A DNA stretch of 64,000 nucleotides from Lunularia cruciata (Eukaryota; Streptophyta; Marchantiopsida; Lunulariales; Lunulariaceae), in contig OX419756.1 of assembly GCA_948567375.1 (NCBI GenBank), positions 38,392,333-38,456,332 on the forward strand, given 5' to 3'. Positions 59,001 to 64,000 of the stretch are shown piece by piece. The position numbers and the translations under genes were made by a program. How positions within the stretch are numbered: the stretch's first letter is position 1; every line of letters starts with the position of its first letter. Under the pieces are notes generated by a model, which saw only the letters and a list, made by a program, of their open reading frames with translations, made no database searches and was not told the origin of the DNA.

Positions 59001-60615
59001 ATTGTTCAAATAATCTGCACCCTAGCAGAGTGTATTCAAATTATAGATGGTTGCTCTGGATAGTTGCCTCAAAAGTTGAAGCAAGGTAGGTAGCTACATA
59101 CTCAGAGCATGTAACCTATATGAAGCCTATATGAAACTTGTATGAAGATTAGGTACAGGACAAATAGAATGGAGAAGACCAAAATGACCAGCAATGATAC
59201 CATAACTCTATCAAGGTCCAATCCAACCACATGGGAACATTACAAAGTGGATGAACAAAATGCAGAAGATGAACCAAGACATGTGTCATGTTGTTATATG
59301 GGAAGTTGAACACATTTGTTTTGGTTAGTTAACAATGATATAATGATATAATCTAGATTATTATCCATATTAGAAAGATATTACTTCAGTGCTGATGCAA
59401 TGAAGAAGGTGAATGTAGGTATGTGGTAAATATCCTTGAAGAAGTTTAGTTTCTCTGGCCAAAGCAAATATGCAATGGGTCTTCCTACCATCTTTGAGTG
59501 GAAAAAGGAGGATGAGGCACCAAATATTGCAATAATTATTACCAAAAGGAGACCTCTCAATATCCCAAACAAAGATCCAGCTAGCAATGACATGAAAATG
59601 GTCCCAAGGATCATGAATGTTTGCATAAATATGTAAGTGAGAAAATAACCAAGAACCACCTAGAATGTGTCATCTTTAGCATATCTAGAGGAATATTCCT
59701 TGTACAAACAATAAAAATTATGTAAGAATGGATGTTTTTAACTACTAATATGGAACTTTCTTATCTTGCTAACTTCAAACTAATCACATTCAAAACATAT
59801 TTAATATGTTGTGGTGGTCCTACCCAAAGCCAAAACCTAGATTCTTTTTATCTTGATCTTTTGCAACCTATGAGGTTTTCTTTTCATAGTCTATTTTAAA
59901 AGCTTTATAACACAAAAAATATTATATTTTGTAAACTTCAAATTCTCTCAAACAAGTTTCATGAGATAAATGTTGATCATTTTAAATTTTACAATTGAGG
60001 TAGATAATTGATTCATTAAAAAGCAAATTTGGGAAGATGGTATTGAAATATTAGTACTATACAACAATCAGAAGCATCCAATGATTCAAGACCAAAAAAG
60101 GCACATGAGAAGATGGAGAGGTAAGAGCTAGACTGGAAAATTTTGGACAATAAAAAGGAGGTGATTTGACTAAACTTACTAAATTGAGATAATCTCAATG
60201 ATTTATTTAAGAACCCAAAAAGCTTTAATGTTGTGGCATTCAAATCTTCCACCTATAACCTAGTGAACTCAACCAAATAATATATTAGAAAATATTATAT
60301 CTTATCAAAACATTCACATGTGTGTCCATAGCCTCATGGAATTGGATGCAAATCTTGACAATGGAAAGAAATAACTTGTAACAAAGCATGTTACATATAA
60401 ATGCTAAAAAATCTTAAATTTCTTTGCATAAACCAAGGAAAGATAATATGTAATTGCATAATATGATACCAACAATTGAATGATCAACTTGTAGAGCTAG
60501 CACAACCTATAAAAGGTCAAAATAGAGCCCAAAGGAGTAAATCATAGTCTTAAACTCTCCTTATACACCACATTCCATATATGTTCACTTGGTCATTGTA
60601 CACTAAGGATCTTGA
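59000..60615. other. Repeat-derived DNA between two Helitron fragments
   Basis: No supported gene. A minus-strand frame 59381-59659 is hydrophobic and could be anything; I do not call it. The 3' CTRR terminus with hairpin expected for the minus-strand Helitron could lie here, but I could not place it. Confidence 0.35.
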
Positions 60616-60618
60616 TCT

Positions 60619-63600
60619 TTAGTGGCTTGTCACCCAAGAAATTGCAAGATACAATTGACCATGCAAGAAGACTAGACTTGATAAATAAACACCAATATTA
60701 TCCATTGCTTGTCCTTGATATTTGTTGATTGTCATAGCATATGCCAACCAAATAAGGAACTTGTGATGATGCAAGATAAAGTGCCAATCAAGCCCAATAG
60801 GTAATGTAATGATACAAGGAATAAAGGCCTTTGTGCCTATATTACTCCTAGTGATTACTTCTGCTTCTAATACACATTCTCCAAGTCTTGTAACAATCAA
60901 CATGGTGTCATTTCACAAACCAATTGATTGGTTAAGATTGCACAAGAGAATGATTGGAATGGCAGCCTTCAACTAGAGCTCATGGTTTGCCATACAACTG
61001 AGTTGCAAAGTGTCAAGGAAATCAACAAGATACAACAATTCTTGTGGTATCTCCTTCGTGTGCACAATTGCTTCTTTTTCAATAGGTGCAATAGAATCAA
61101 CCACGATAAGTTTGCAATTCTCCAAAATTAGATTCAAGGATGACTTTGTTCATAATATCAATAGCCGTATTCTTGGGTGCAAGTATGCTATGGTTCATAA
61201 GGTTCTTGGTGCTTCCCACATGATGCAAAAATCAAGATACACTACATTTATAAAGTGCCTCAAATTACACTCCTCACTTTGCAGTTGTAGTGCTAGTGGA
61301 ATAGCAATCCAATCTCAATCTATACTTCCTTGAGCTTCAATTGTAGGCAAATTACCATCACCAACTTCAAAAATCCATTTGGCAAATTCTTTCTCTTGAA
61401 TAGATGTAGATATGGATAGTCTTATGTTTAGCTACAAATGAAGAATAATGATGTGTTGCTACAGATTAGAGCATGATAATGATGCTGCTACAATGTCAAC
61501 TTGTCCTTGTTTCAAAACCAATGGCAAAATCTGCCAAAAGTCTCCACCAAGCACAATTATCTTGCCCTCAAATGGTTTTGTTTGTGCTTCATGATCAACA
61601 ATTTTCACGAGATCTTGCAAAGTATGATCAATAGCATCAAATGGATAGCAAAGTATCATTATGACTTTATCCTAGATGATGTGGCCTACCTCACATAATA
61701 GCTTATCTAGTGCCATTCCTTGAGTGATATTACATGTGGTCTCATCATTCAAGAGGATAGGAATTTTGAATCCCAAATGTGCTATGCATCCTCTCCAAAG
61801 CAAAAGTGTCACTATTCCAAATGATGCTACAACAAGGACAATCTTGCCTTGCCCATGTAGCAAGGACATCAAATTTTTCCACACAAAAGTCTTTCATGTA
61901 CCTCCACTACCAAAGACAAAGAATGATTTCCCCTCTTTGTTGATGACGGTATCAAAAATGGTGTCATATACCACACGCTAATCTTCATTCAACATGTCTT
62001 CATTTCTGATTGCTTCAATTGCAAGGAGCATTTACTCATAAACCAACTCTTCTTGGATGAGTTTGTTATCCATCCAAACAAAGGTGTGTATGTTGAAAGT
62101 GGCATTGGTGGAAACTTTGAAAGATCTCATCCATTCTAGTTCAAGACACACTCAACTTCATAAGTTCTATTTTCTTTTGCATATCCTTCAAGAATACAAA
62201 TGATGGATCTCCATATTCCCCATGGCTCATAGCTTGGATGTCATCATTGAAACTCTCCCAATTGCTATTCCACAATTACTCAAGGTTTGTCACTTTGCAA
62301 AAGATCAACATAGAGGCAAACATAACTTGGATTTTTTTCCTAAAGTCCTAAAGACTTGCTTCCTACAAAGCTTGATGCCACTCATTGTCATCTTTGAACA
62401 ACCAAAGCACTACACAAGCATCCTTAAATACGATGTGCTCAATGTTGTAAATAATGTGGAGGTCAGCAAAGGAGGTTGTATCTTTGACATAGTTCAATAA
62501 CATACATAGATAGTAACATTTTCCAAAGGCTGGATGAGCAAAGTATACACAACCAATAACAAAACCTTATTTGTGCAAGTCTCATCTCTTTTCCTTTTTT
62601 TTCCACACCCATTGTTGTGGGAACCCATTGTACATGAATTCACATGCTATAGCATATTTACAATTAGCTTCAAACTATTGTGTATAAAGTTGTCTTAGTT
62701 GCATTTGAGTTTTCAATAATTTACTCAAAGATTTGCATCTTCAACAAATACCATAGTTTGTTGATATTTCCAGTCACATCTCAAACTTGAAGATATGCCA
62801 TAATGCCTCAGATGTTGACACATAGTAACAATGAAGATAGTAATCTATTTGATCAAATATTTGTGGGATATTATTATTTGTGGTATTGTGTGTAATAGCT
62901 ATAATAGCTCTATAATGTCCCTTGTAGACAAACTTTAAAAGGTACTTCATAGCTTGAATATTGTTACACCTCTCTACATTGATATATGAATTGTACTTGG
63001 TGGACAAATAGAGATTGTGTGGTATCACCCATTGGTTGTCCAAAGCTACATCCTTCACCAAGATAGATGGAGTAACCATTGACATTGGTGGATATCTTTG
63101 CCTAAAACTTCCAAGGTCACCATTTCATCTACAATACTTGGTGCATTGGGGAAAAAAATGATGCCACAAGGACTATGCATCATGTACTTTCTCATAAATT
63201 AATAAGCAAGAATATTCTTATCTTTATTCAAAATCTTTGCACTAATGAGCTTGTCCACAGTCCATGGTTTACAATCCTTGGCAAATAAGATAAGCATGTG
63301 GGTATGTGGAAGCCTCCACTCCTAGAATTCAATGACATGAATGCATGGTATTGTCCATCTTAGAATATATCTCCTATGAATTTCACATGAAGTTCTTTCA
63401 ACTTCATGTGAAACACACATGATACCAAATAAAGACTATCTTGAGGTTGTTGATTGGGTAGCAATGCCTACATGATTTCTGGCCATTGTAGGTTGCAAGA
63501 GAAAGTCACGAAACCACCAAGACATCCAACCCATTGGCAAATGGCCATGGCATCTTGGTAGGTTTGGACCATGTGGCATATGCCCCCTATAAAGGAGCAG

Positions 63601-63633
63601 GGTAGAGGATGTGATGTCCAACAATAGCTGCAT
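60619..63633 (-). pseudogene. Helitron RepHel fragment with PIF1-type helicase, minus strand
   Basis: Reading down from about 63500 the frame carries the CNPQWPEI-like box, LSTKYNSYINVERC, AMKYLLKFVYKGHYRA and YYVSTSEALWHIF from the region between Rep and helicase. The PIF1 helicase follows: FFVFGSGGT then a stop at the Walker A Gly, KTFVWKNLM; FKIPILLNDETTC; KIIVLGGDFWQILPL (motif III-like); and the C-terminal AYAMTINKYQGQAMDNIGVYL and HGQLYLAIS boxes at 60619-60903. Helitrons move by rolling-circle replication. Many stops make this copy inactive. The Rep nuclease domain should lie beyond 63633, possibly outside the window. Confidence 0.85.
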
Positions 63634-64000
63634 TTATATCACCAAGAGCAATGGTGTCTTGCAAACTTAGATAAATATTTGCTTGTAACTTCTTTGATTA
63701 AATCTGAGGCATTTCAGGTGAGTTTGTTCTATAATCGCATATGCATCAACAATGTTCTATTGTCTCAAACATCCTACACATAGTAAGGCAATCCTATCTC
63801 CATCTTCATGGTGAAGATGATATTGATATTATTTGGCCTTCATGATATGCTTGTGCTAACTCCTTGTTGAATTCACAACCTCATTATCAACCTTGACTTT
63901 GCCATCCATCCCTTCATGAACATTGTTTTGAATCCTACCCAAAGGAATGTTGAGATGCAATCCATCTTCACCATGTGGATATTGGAATTCCATATACACT
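63634..64000 (-). other. Probable continuation of the Helitron relic
   Basis: No clear motif is readable, but the fragment's N-terminal parts should extend into this stretch and past the window edge. Confidence 0.35.

Noticed and set aside
59381..59659. Hydrophobic minus-strand frame suggesting a membrane protein
   Set aside because: Lies between Helitron relics in AT-rich DNA, no motif or homology recognised; AT-rich frames easily read as hydrophobic.

Overview
The window is nuclear DNA from a green plant. Three plant housekeeping or metabolic genes have clean GT-AG introns and sit in a matrix of retrotransposon, Helitron and unclassified repeat DNA. The gene content (DNA topoisomerase II, a RAN1/HMA5-type copper ATPase, a cinnamyl-alcohol-dehydrogenase-like gene) fits a land plant. 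My impression from the ATPase wording is a non-seed plant, but nothing here fixes the species.

Region by region. 1-11345: a decayed Ty3/gypsy element on the minus strand (about 730-10316) with matching 449-bp LTR segments. Its polyprotein reads Gag (two zinc knuckles), aspartic protease, a complete cytosine-5 DNA methyltransferase (DNMT) domain, reverse transcriptase, RNase H, integrase, then a PHD-type zinc finger. This is the most unusual object in the window. On its upstream side lies a 409-bp solo LTR (10695-11103, TSD TATTA) with perfect heat-shock elements. 11350-20700: AT-rich repeat-derived DNA with one LTR-like repeat and one ORF of possible transposon origin.

21304-29206 (+): TOP2 in 22 exons that join in frame to 1526 aa. 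29756-31193 (+): an unrecognised gene or pseudogene with two apparent frame breaks. 32009-34184 (-): a Ty1/copia deletion derivative with an exact 5-bp TSD (GAGAT). 34938-37221 (-): a CAD-like dehydrogenase of five recognisable exons, with the first coding exon not found. 37230-48200: mostly intergenic repeats.

49381-54429 (+): a Cu+-transporting P1B-ATPase in 9 exons, 1014 aa. 54866-55343: a long-TIR MITE-like element. About 55430-56690: three tandem copies of a unit of about 375 bp. 58190-63999: two decayed Helitron fragments in opposite orientation.

The three host genes are not a functional cluster. TOP2 acts in chromosome decatenation, the ATPase in copper loading or export, and the dehydrogenase in phenylpropanoid-type aldehyde reduction. 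What links the window is its transposon load, in particular a retroelement carrying both a DNA-methylation writer and a probable histone-reader module. All exon models, identities and boundaries were read by eye; no database search was possible.
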